A stretch of DNA of 11,060 nt from contig JAJYOO010000044.1 of the NCBI GenBank assembly GCA_021796155.1, positions 1 through 11,060 of the forward strand, given 5' to 3'. This document shows positions 1-5,785 of this stretch, in pieces (the first letter of the stretch is position 1; every line of letters starts with the position of its first letter). Position numbers and translations under genes: made by a program. The stretch comes from Chloroflexota bacterium (GTDB lineage: Bacteria > Chloroflexota > Anaerolineae > Anaerolineales > Villigracilaceae). Below the pieces are notes generated by a model that saw nothing but the letters and a program-made list of their open reading frames with translations, was not told the origin of the DNA and searched no databases.

Positions 1-29
1 ATTGACCTTTATCATCGTACCACGAACCT
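1..29 (-). repeat. Inverted 29-bp copy of the FGE pre-variable region; candidate 5' end of a DGR template repeat
   Basis: Read on the minus strand, these 29 bases are identical to 2618-2646 inside the NACHT-FGE gene (begins AGGTTCGTGGTACG, ends AAAGGTCAAT). The match stops sharply at base 29 and runs off the window at base 1. In the reading frame used by the gene, the minus-strand copy is preceded directly by a TAA stop, so it is not the continuation of a second FGE gene. An inverted, near-perfect copy of the segment leading into the variable region is what the start of a DGR template repeat would look like. All nine adenines in the template sense are unchanged, so this part itself shows no adenine mutagenesis. 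The identity is certain; the template-repeat role is inferred, because the informative part and any reverse transcriptase lie outside the window. Confidence 0.6.
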
Positions 30-44
30 TAAAGGATGGGAACC

Positions 45-2786
45 ATGGCCGATCCAAATCAGAAAAACGAAGAAATCCAGCCTTCGCCTGTCAAATCTGG
101 CAATGCCGCGGAAGCGGAAATTGCCGATGCGAAAGCTCAAATCAAAACGATGGATGCGACAAATCCGATTGCGTCCAGGACGCGACCACGTCCCCGACGC
201 ATTCAATCGGTGCGGACGGGTGACTCCAGTGTGGCGGTTCAAGGCGATGTTACGGACAGCACTGTTATACATGCCCAGACGGTCGTGTTAGCCGAGCGTC
301 TCTGGCAGGACCCTTCGGCAGGGCTGCCCGCAACAGATTTACGCGTCGCCACGACAGCTTATCTCAACTATCTGCTCGACCGACATTATTATCTAAGTCT
401 CAAAGGAATGGGCGTTTCGGACCGCGTGCCATTGAAACTTAATTTGCTCGATTTGTATGTTCCGCTCAAAGCGCGTTTGGAATTGCCTGAAGGCGAAACC
501 TGGCAGCGCAATTTGAGTTTGGCTGGACGCCAGCCGACAGACGAACAACAATCCTTGCATCTGGGTGAATCGATTCCGGTGCTGAATATCCTAAAGGAAC
601 ATTCAGGCGTCGTTGTATTGGGCGATCCCGGCGCGGGCAAAACCACATTTCTAAAATATCTGGCTTTGCGTCTCGCGCGCGGCGAAGGCGATCAAATTGG
701 ACTCGGCGATTGGCTTCCAATTTTGTTGCCAATCGCCGCGTTTGCCAACGCATTGCAATCCAGTGATGTTCCGCTTGATGAATTTATCGCTGAGTATTTT
801 GCAGGCATCGGCGCGGACCTACCGATTGGCCCGATGCTCAGTGAAGCGTTGAAAGCCGGACGCGCTTTGATTCTCTTGGATGGTCTCGATGAAGTCCGCG
901 ATTTGAATTTGCGTAATACCGTGGTCGAACGCGTCACGGATTTTTACGCTTTTCATCGCCGCAATGGAAATAAATTTGTGCTGACCAGCCGCATCGTTGG
1001 TTATCGTTCGGTTCGTCCGTCGGCTGAAGGTTTGGTGGAATGCACACTTGTGGATTTCGATGACAGCGAGATCGAAGATTTTGTCAGTCGCTGGACCAAT
1101 GCGCTCGAAAAGCAAGCGCAGGGAAGCACAGCGGTTGCACGCGCCGATGCAGAAGCCGACCGCCGCGAATTGCTGGACGCAATTCAGGAAAACGAAGGCG
1201 TTCGTCGTTTAGCCTCGACGCCATTGCTTTTGACGATCCTGGCTTTGATGAAACGCCAGGGTGTGTCATTGCCCGAACGACGCGTGCAGCTTTACGACCA
1301 ATATGTCACCACACTTCTTTCGACATGGAATCGCGCGCGCAGTTTATCGGGCCGCGCACCGGGCCGCGACTTGGATGAAATTCAAACGGTGCGCGTGTTG
1401 GCTCCGCTGGCGTTATGGATGCATGAAGTCAGTCCGGGGGTGGGGTTGGTCAACCGCGAAGATTTGCGTCGAAAGCTCGAAGAAATTTTTGCTGAACGCG
1501 GCGAACATTCTCCGCAGACGGCGGCGCGCCAATTCTTGCAGGACGTGCGCGAACACGCCGCGTTATTGCTGGAACGCGGGCCAGGCGAATTTGGTTTCAT
1601 CCATTTGACGTTCGAGGAATATCTGGCGGCGGTGGCAATTGCATTGAGCGGCCAGGGAAATTCGAAACCGATTGCTGAGTTGCTTGCGCCGCACATTGGC
1701 GAACAAGCCTGGCACGAGGTAACTTTGTTGACGATTGGTTATCTTGGCATTCGCCAGCAGTTGCCGAAGGTCGCGGGCGAAGTGGTTGAATCCATTGTTC
1801 AACTCAAAGCGGAACCCGCGGGTGAATCTGTTGCATTGGCAGGTGAGGCGGTGCTGGATACGTGGCCGGGAGGCGTCCCGCCGCAGACGCGCGAACGCGT
1901 CGTCCATGAGTTGATTCCCTCGATGCAGAGTCCGGCCGTTCATCCGGATTTGAGGCGGCGTTCAGGAATATTGCTTGGTCGTCTCGGATGGCGTCCGCCC
2001 GATCTGGATCGTTTTGTCGAAGTCGCGTCCGGCGATTTTCTGTTCGGAGTCAAAAAAGAAAAACGGTCAATCGCATGTCGTTATTGGGTTGCAAAATATC
2101 CGGTTACGAATTTTCAGTTTGCGCGCTTTGTTCAGGAAGGTGGATATCAGCGGCATGAATATTGGAGCGATGATGGCTGGGATTGGCGCACCGGAAAATA
2201 TGATGCGCGTTCGTTGGAAGCGGTCGAGCGCGACTGGCTTGATCATCGTCTGCCCGAACGACGGGGCGCGCCGAATTACTGGCACACTGAAATGTTGAGC
2301 AATCCGATTTTTCCGTTGGTCGGTGTATGCTGGTTCGAGGCGGAAGCGTACTGCAAATGGCTCGCGAAAAAGATCGTCGCCGTGCCAGATGGATATGTTA
2401 TTCGACTGCCAAATGAAACGGAATGGGAGCGCGTTGCACGCGGCGCGAATGGATTGGAATATCCGTGGGGCGAGGCATTCGACAAAAACGCGTCCAATAC
2501 ATGGGACAGCGATCCGACCGGTTCGGGTCTTGGCGGGACAACCGCGGTCTGCACGTTCCCGCAGGGAGTCAGCCCCGATGGCGCGTGGGATATGAGCGGA
2601 AATATTTGGGAATGGACAGGTTCGTGGTACGATGATAAAGGTCAATATCGTGTGGTGCGCGGTGGTTCGTGGATGGGTTATCAATGGTTTGCGCGCGGTT
2701 CGTTCTCGAATTGGTCCACGCCGTTGATGTTCAACGATGACTTGGGCTTCCGTGTAGTGATCGCGCCGAGAGAAAGTAATCCGTAA
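45..2786 (+). CDS. NLR-like NACHT NTPase with C-terminal FGE-type C-lectin sensor domain (candidate DGR target)
   Basis: A 913-residue protein. I place the start at ATG 45 because AAAGGA (31-36) lies 8 nt upstream; ATG 36 in the same frame overlaps that site. Domains in order: a low-complexity N-terminus; a Gly/Asp beta-type motif RTGDSSVAVQGDV at 57-69; a linker domain (about 85-185) I recognise from bacterial NACHT-FGE proteins; a NACHT module with Walker A GDPGAGKT (193-200), Walker B LILLDGLDE (275-283) and the late motif FIHLTFEEY (518-526); a helical region; and an FGE-sulfatase domain from about 657 to 907 with RLPNETEWE (787-795), GNIWEW (852-857), RGGSW (872-876) and GFR (901-903). 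The cysteines used by catalytic FGE after RGGSW are absent, so it is probably a binding domain and not an enzyme. NACHT/STAND proteins are ATP-driven switches that oligomerise after sensing a trigger. Residues 877-900 look diversified. It forms an operon with the next gene. The promoter is not visible; only 15 nt separate the inverted repeat from this start. Confidence 0.9.
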   Translation: MADPNQKNEEIQPSPVKSGNAAEAEIADAKAQIKTMDATNPIASRTRPRPRRIQSVRTGDSSVAVQGDVTDSTVIHAQTVVLAERLWQDPSAGLPATDLRVATTAYLNYLLDRHYYLSLKGMGVSDRVPLKLNLLDLYVPLKARLELPEGETWQRNLSLAGRQPTDEQQSLHLGESIPVLNILKEHSGVVVLGDPGAGKTTFLKYLALRLARGEGDQIGLGDWLPILLPIAAFANALQSSDVPLDEFIAEYFAGIGADLPIGPMLSEALKAGRALILLDGLDEVRDLNLRNTVVERVTDFYAFHRRNGNKFVLTSRIVGYRSVRPSAEGLVECTLVDFDDSEIEDFVSRWTNALEKQAQGSTAVARADAEADRRELLDAIQENEGVRRLASTPLLLTILALMKRQGVSLPERRVQLYDQYVTTLLSTWNRARSLSGRAPGRDLDEIQTVRVLAPLALWMHEVSPGVGLVNREDLRRKLEEIFAERGEHSPQTAARQFLQDVREHAALLLERGPGEFGFIHLTFEEYLAAVAIALSGQGNSKPIAELLAPHIGEQAWHEVTLLTIGYLGIRQQLPKVAGEVVESIVQLKAEPAGESVALAGEAVLDTWPGGVPPQTRERVVHELIPSMQSPAVHPDLRRRSGILLGRLGWRPPDLDRFVEVASGDFLFGVKKEKRSIACRYWVAKYPVTNFQFARFVQEGGYQRHEYWSDDGWDWRTGKYDARSLEAVERDWLDHRLPERRGAPNYWHTEMLSNPIFPLVGVCWFEAEAYCKWLAKKIVAVPDGYVIRLPNETEWERVARGANGLEYPWGEAFDKNASNTWDSDPTGSGLGGTTAVCTFPQGVSPDGAWDMSGNIWEWTGSWYDDKGQYRVVRGGSWMGYQWFARGSFSNWSTPLMFNDDLGFRVVIAPRESNP
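213..272 (+). other. N-terminal RTGDxSxAxxGDVxxS motif of the NACHT protein
   Basis: Residues 57-76 of the NACHT protein. Across R57-S72, 10 of 16 positions are identical to residues 8-23 of the small protein encoded downstream, and the differences at the beta positions are V/I. The two DNA segments differ at many codon positions, so the likeness is held at protein level and is not a recent DNA duplication. Alternating polar and aliphatic residues with Gly-Asp turns suit a short beta-arch. Such motifs placed both on an NLR and on a neighbouring effector are the pattern described for bacterial amyloid signalling sequences. Assigning this motif to that class is inference. Confidence 0.6.
2618..2646 (+). 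repeat. Chromosomal partner of the inverted repeat at the window edge
   Basis: Encodes residues GSWYDDKGQ of the FGE domain, directly upstream of the RGGSW motif and the variable stretch. It is the exact reverse complement of bases 1-29. In DGRs, the conserved stretch flanking the variable region is shared with the template repeat and supplies the homology for cDNA replacement. Confidence 0.6.
2648..2741 (+). other. Candidate DGR variable region (VR) at the 3' end of the NACHT-FGE gene
   Basis: The segment runs from just after the repeat to the GFR motif near the C-terminus, the usual place of a VR in an FGE/C-lectin DGR target. The codons between RGGSW (872-876) and GFR (901-903) give aromatic and bulky residues (M877, Y879, W881, F882, F887, W890, F896) with an invariant-looking ARGS frame. 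The sense strand is poor in adenine: 8 A in the 85 bases 2648-2732, as expected if template adenines had been replaced. The GC-rich end after the VR (about 2741-2768) could serve as the initiation-of-mutagenic-homing site. The template needed to prove A-specific changes is not in the window. Confidence 0.5.
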
Positions 2787-2808
2787 CCAGTGAACAGGAA
2801 GGAGGTGT

Positions 2809-3216
2809 ATGGCAGATAAGAAGAAAATTCGGACCGGGGATCATAGCATCGCAATTGGCGGTGATGTGAACAACAGCAATATCGTAATGGGTGACAACAA
2901 TACCATCACGCAAAACACACTTGACCTTTCGTCGGCGTTCGCTGTGATTTATCGCGCCGTGGATGAGCACGCCAATCTTTCACCTGCGGTTAAAGAAGAT
3001 GTCAAGGCCGAGATTAAAGATGTTGAGACTGCGATTCAAAAAAATGAGCAGCCCAACGAAAACAACATTCTCCGCCATCTTCGCAATGTTCAGCGCATGG
3101 CGCCTGACATCCTCGATGTGGCAATCGCAACACTGACGAGTCCGATCTCGGGACTTGGAATGATTGGGAGAAAAATAATTCAGAAAATGGCTGACGAAGC
3201 AAAACAACAGAAGTAA
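2809..3216 (+). CDS. Small protein sharing the N-terminal motif of the NACHT protein; candidate effector or adaptor
   Basis: A 135-residue protein with a strong ribosome-binding site GGAAGGAGG (2798-2805), starting 22 nt after the NACHT-FGE stop, so the two are almost surely co-transcribed. Residues 8-26 (RTGDHSIAIGGDVNNSNIV) repeat the NACHT protein motif, followed by another Gly-Asp-Asn turn (GDNNTI). Residues 36 to about 95 are charged, helical and coiled-coil-like. Residues about 97-130 begin with MAPDILDVAIATL, followed by a hydrophobic, glycine-containing stretch (SPISGLGMIGRKI) and a basic amphipathic helix. I know similar C-termini as unannotated tails in Chloroflexota-type proteins but cannot name a characterised family. 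No signal peptide and no catalytic motif is visible. The shared motif suggests homotypic recruitment by the NACHT protein, and the glycine-rich amphipathic end could act at a membrane; both are inference. It does not resemble a DGR Avd accessory protein closely enough to be called one. Confidence 0.8.
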   Translation: MADKKKIRTGDHSIAIGGDVNNSNIVMGDNNTITQNTLDLSSAFAVIYRAVDEHANLSPAVKEDVKAEIKDVETAIQKNEQPNENNILRHLRNVQRMAPDILDVAIATLTSPISGLGMIGRKIIQKMADEAKQQK

Positions 3217-3223
3217 AATGAAG

Positions 3224-3251
3224 ACCGGCGAATCCATCGCCGGTTTTGTTT
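3224..3251 (+). terminator. Rho-independent terminator after the NACHT unit
   Basis: An 8-bp perfect stem ACCGGCGA / TCGCCGGT with a 5-base loop (ATCCA) is followed by TTTGTTT. It starts 8 nt after the stop of the small gene and ends the two-gene unit. Confidence 0.85.
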
Positions 3252-3264
3252 GAAAGGAGTAAAG

Positions 3265-4026
3265 ATGCAAAAGTTTCATTGGACTTTACTTCTTATTGGT
3301 TTGATTTTATTGTCAACGTCGGGATGCGGACTTCCGCGTTATACAACATCGAATCAGACTCCGACTTCAGCGGCGCTGCCAACGTTGACCTTTCCCGCGC
3401 CGACAGTTTTATCCCCCGCTTCGCCGACGATGATTCCCGTCACACCGAATCTTTCTACAACGATAATACCGACTCCGCCTCCGGCCACAACCAATCCACA
3501 ATTTGTTGTGACACAGCAAAACGCTCCGGCAAATTTTTGCTCGGACTCGCAAGCGATGACTTTGATCAATAACTTCAAGATTGCACTGCAAACATCGGAT
3601 GGGAAATCATTGGCGAGTCTTGTCAGCCCTGCATACGGCATGGATGTGCGATATTACCGCGATGGCCGCGTGGTCAATTATGATTCGACGCACGCGCAAT
3701 TCTTGTTCGACTCGACGTTTCAGGTTGATTGGGGAGCTGCGTCTGGAAGCGGCTTGTCAACCAAAGGTTCTTTCCATGAGGTCATCTTGCCATCCTTGCT
3801 CGATCTATTCAATGAAAATTACACGTTGACCTGCAACCAAATTCAAGTCGGTGGGACAACATATCAAGCCTCATGGCCGTATAAAGGAATCAATTTTTAT
3901 TCGTTGTATTTTCCCGGCACATCGGCAAATGGAAATATGGATTGGCATACCTGGTTGATCGGCATGGAATATGTTAGCAGCCAGCCTTATCTGTACGCCA
4001 TTATGCAATTCCAATGGGAGCCGTGA
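3265..4026 (+). CDS. Putative lipoprotein with Thr/Pro-rich linker, function unknown
   Basis: A 253-residue protein starting at ATG 3265 behind AAAGGAG (3253-3259). An in-frame TTG at 3250 lies inside the terminator tail and is an unlikely start. Residues 1-21 form a lipoprotein signal peptide: a basic start, a Leu/Ile-rich core and the lipobox STSGC with Cys21. Residues about 25-80 are rich in Thr, Pro and Ser, a spacer typical of exported Chloroflexota proteins. The rest (about 90-253) is a globular domain with many aromatic residues and only two cysteines, one near its start (FCSDSQ) and one in LTCNQ. I do not recognise the family. It is probably anchored on the outer face of the cytoplasmic membrane. 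It lies between two terminators and is likely a single-gene unit; its promoter is not obvious in the short gap upstream. Confidence 0.8.
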   Translation: MQKFHWTLLLIGLILLSTSGCGLPRYTTSNQTPTSAALPTLTFPAPTVLSPASPTMIPVTPNLSTTIIPTPPPATTNPQFVVTQQNAPANFCSDSQAMTLINNFKIALQTSDGKSLASLVSPAYGMDVRYYRDGRVVNYDSTHAQFLFDSTFQVDWGAASGSGLSTKGSFHEVILPSLLDLFNENYTLTCNQIQVGGTTYQASWPYKGINFYSLYFPGTSANGNMDWHTWLIGMEYVSSQPYLYAIMQFQWEP

Positions 4027-4070
4027 GCATTAATCCCAAATCATCCTAAATTTTTCCTAAAAAAACGAGC

Positions 4071-4108
4071 AACATGAGCCGACAAAGCCTGTTGGCTCAT
4101 GTTTGGTT
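4071..4108 (+). terminator. Probable terminator after the lipoprotein gene
   Basis: A 10-bp perfect stem AACATGAGCC (4071-4080) / GGCTCATGTT (4094-4103) with a 13-base loop is followed by a short T-rich tail (TGGTT). The A-rich stretch before the stem could let it work in both directions. The tail is weaker than at the other terminators. Confidence 0.6.
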
Positions 4109-4137
4109 AATGTAAGAATCAATTTGATGGGGTATTC

Positions 4138-4143
4138 TATACT
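4138..4143 (+). promoter_or_regulatory. Possible -10 element (TATACT) of the Fur-family regulator
   Basis: TATACT lies 7 bases before the palindrome, which would put the transcript start within or at the edge of the operator. No good -35 hexamer sits at the usual distance (4115-4120 reads AGAATC), so this is tentative. Confidence 0.35.
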
Positions 4144-4149
4144 TGGAAT

Positions 4150-4171
4150 TTATTGCAAAATTTTGCAATAA
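4150..4171. promoter_or_regulatory. 22-bp perfect palindrome, probable Fur-family (Nur-like) operator
   Basis: TTATTGCAAAA is followed at once by its exact reverse complement. It contains TTGCAA-N4-TTGCAA (4153-4168). The Streptomyces nickel regulator Nur is known to bind TTGCAA-N5-TTGCAA, so this is one base from that layout. It sits between the -10 candidate and the start codon of a Fur-family gene and reaches the ribosome-binding site AAGGA (4170-4174), which suggests autorepression and control of the transporter genes behind it. Confidence 0.75.
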
Positions 4172-4179
4172 GGAAAACC

Positions 4180-4611
4180 ATGTCATGCGCTTCTCTTTAT
4201 GCTCCTGAACTGCGCGCCCGCGGTTTTCGGATGACATCCCAGCGCAAGGCGATTCTCCACGTGCTGCATCATTCGAAGAATCATCTTTCGCCCGCTGAGA
4301 TCTTTGAGCAGGCGCGTCGCGATGCGCCGGGACTCACATATCCAACCGTATACCGGACGCTGGAATTCCTTGCGAAGAACGGACTGGCGATGCCCGCTCA
4401 CATTGTTGGAAAGAAACAGATGGCATATCAGATTGTCGGAGAAAGCCATCACCATTTGATTTGCCGTTCGTGCGGGAGCAGCCTGGAGGTCGGGTTGGAC
4501 GCGTTGGAGTCGGCGATCAGTCAATTGGAAAAGTCAAGCGGCTACCGTTTCATCAACAGTCACGTCACACTGCTTGGCCTTTGTCCGAAGTGCCAAAATA
4601 AGGCAAGATAA
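4180..4611 (+). CDS. Fur-family metalloregulator (Nur/Zur-like) of the metal-transport operon
   Basis: A 143-residue protein starting at ATG 4180, 5 nt after AAGGA; an in-frame TTG at 4153 lies inside the palindrome and would be a poor start. Residues about 10-80 form the winged-helix DNA-binding domain, with LRARGFRMTSQR (11-22) and recognition-helix motif YPTVYRTL (54-61). Residues about 81-143 form the dimerisation domain with HHH (90-92), CRSC (95-98), His128 and CPKC (135-138). The two CxxC pairs are the structural zinc site of Fur/Zur/Nur proteins, and the histidines belong to the regulatory metal site. The neighbouring nickel-type ECF transporter and the TTGCAA-type operator favour a nickel-responsive (Nur) role. 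Zur remains possible, since residues alone do not settle the metal. It lies 37 nt before the permease gene and is likely the first gene of the operon. Confidence 0.9.
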   Translation: MSCASLYAPELRARGFRMTSQRKAILHVLHHSKNHLSPAEIFEQARRDAPGLTYPTVYRTLEFLAKNGLAMPAHIVGKKQMAYQIVGESHHHLICRSCGSSLEVGLDALESAISQLEKSSGYRFINSHVTLLGLCPKCQNKAR

Positions 4612-4648
4612 AATTTGTTTTCGCACAAGTTCAAAAAGCGAGGTCCGA

Positions 4649-5761
4649 ATGTTTCTTAAATCTCGAACCATCAAATTTCTTTTGATATATTATGCTGCTT
4701 TGTTTGTCTGGCTTGGAACAACGGCGATGCACATCCCCGATGGGTATCTCAGCCCGCTCACATGCTTGATCATGTTTTTGATCGTTCTCCCGTTCTGGGT
4801 GATTGGCATTCGAAAGATCCGCGAAACAATGAATGCGCGCAGCGTCCCATTGATCGCTTTGCTTTCAGCGTTTTCGTTCGTCATCATGATGTTCAACTTT
4901 CCGATCCCCGGCGGGACAACCGCACATGCGATCGGGGCTACCATCGCGGCGATCATCCTAGGACCGGAAGTCTCCACGATCGTGGTTTCGGTTGCCTTGA
5001 TCATTCAAGCCTTTTTCTTTGGGGATGGAGGCATCACTGCGCTGGGAGCCAACGCGTTTAATATGGCAGTCACTGTCTCGTACATTTCCTATGCCATCTA
5101 TCAGGCCTTCTCGAAAAATCAGCCGCTCACCTCCCCGCGCCGGTTGATTGGTGCCGCAATAGGCGGTTGGACAGGCGTAACCGTGGCGGCATTCTTCGCG
5201 GGTGTTGAGTTTGGCATCCAGCCGCTTTTGTTCAAGTCCGCGAATGGAACGCCGCTGTACGCGCCATATCCCCTCTCGGTTTCGATCCCGGCAATGGTCA
5301 TCCCCCATGCAATACTCGCGTCAGTGGCCGAAGGCCTGCTGGCGGCGCTGGTGGTCGCATATTTGCAACGCTCTAATATTGCTGTGTTGCAAGCTGCCGA
5401 GAAACCCGCAGTGCTTAGTGAAGCGGGAATCTGGCAGAAATTACGCGTGCCTTTGATGATCTTAGCCGCATTGATCGTTGCGACGCCATTAGGTTTGCTT
5501 GCGCCGGGAACTGCCTGGGGCGAATGGGGAACCGAGCAGCTTACCAGTCAGGGATTGTCATTCATTCCATCCGGGTTGGAAAAGCTGTCCGGGCTGTGGG
5601 GCGCGCCGATGGCTGGATATAACTTGCACGCACTGGGCAATGCCAGCCTTGGCTATTTGCTTTCAGCAGTTCTGGGAATTGTTGTTGTGACAATTGTAGT
5701 TTGGCTGTTTACCATGTTGGTGACGACTGGTAATAAGAATCGCGAACGGAAGAATTCGTAG
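4649..5761 (+). CDS. cbiM: ECF transporter substrate-binding component NikM/CbiM fused to a NikN-like PDGLE segment
   Basis: A 370-residue membrane protein starting at ATG 4649 with GAGG (4640-4643) upstream; an earlier in-frame ATG at 4574 lies within the regulator gene. Residues 1-26 look like a signal peptide, cleaved before MHIPDGYLSP (27-36). NikM/CbiM proteins need a free N-terminal Met-His to bind the metal, and cleavage here would expose it. In mature numbering the Met1, His2 and His67 (precursor H93 in GGTTAHAIG) ligands known for the nickel protein NikM2 are all present, as is the conserved FFGDGGITALGANAFNM stretch. Multiple transmembrane segments follow. The C-terminal part (about 290-370) holds PSGLE (307-311), a variant of the PDGLE motif of NikN/CbiN, then a final membrane helix. 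The protein captures Ni2+ (or Co2+) for the CbiQ/CbiO module encoded next. It resembles NikM more than the cobalt CbiM type (MHIMEG). Confidence 0.92.
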   Translation: MFLKSRTIKFLLIYYAALFVWLGTTAMHIPDGYLSPLTCLIMFLIVLPFWVIGIRKIRETMNARSVPLIALLSAFSFVIMMFNFPIPGGTTAHAIGATIAAIILGPEVSTIVVSVALIIQAFFFGDGGITALGANAFNMAVTVSYISYAIYQAFSKNQPLTSPRRLIGAAIGGWTGVTVAAFFAGVEFGIQPLLFKSANGTPLYAPYPLSVSIPAMVIPHAILASVAEGLLAALVVAYLQRSNIAVLQAAEKPAVLSEAGIWQKLRVPLMILAALIVATPLGLLAPGTAWGEWGTEQLTSQGLSFIPSGLEKLSGLWGAPMAGYNLHALGNASLGYLLSAVLGIVVVTIVVWLFTMLVTTGNKNRERKNS

Positions 5762-5785
5762 GGTCAAATCACCGTTTCAAATATT

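Noticed and set aside
2067..2684. Long minus-strand open frame (205 codons) opposite the FGE domain, part of whose N-terminus (TFIIVPRT) also appears in a + frame at base 2
   Set aside because: It is antisense to a strongly supported coding region. The shared peptide is a by-product of the 29-bp inverted repeat, not evidence of a protein.
2809..3216. Small helical gene next to a DGR target as an Avd accessory protein
   Set aside because: The size is similar, but it has the N-terminal Gly/Asp motif shared with the NACHT protein and lacks a recognisable basic four-helix Avd pattern. An effector or adaptor role fits better.
3250..3264. TTG start giving a longer lipoprotein
   Set aside because: It lies in the tail of the preceding terminator and has no ribosome-binding site. 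ATG 3265 follows AAAGGAG and begins a proper signal peptide.
4153..4179. TTG start giving a longer Fur-family protein
   Set aside because: It falls inside the palindromic operator. ATG 4180 has a ribosome-binding site and gives the usual family length.
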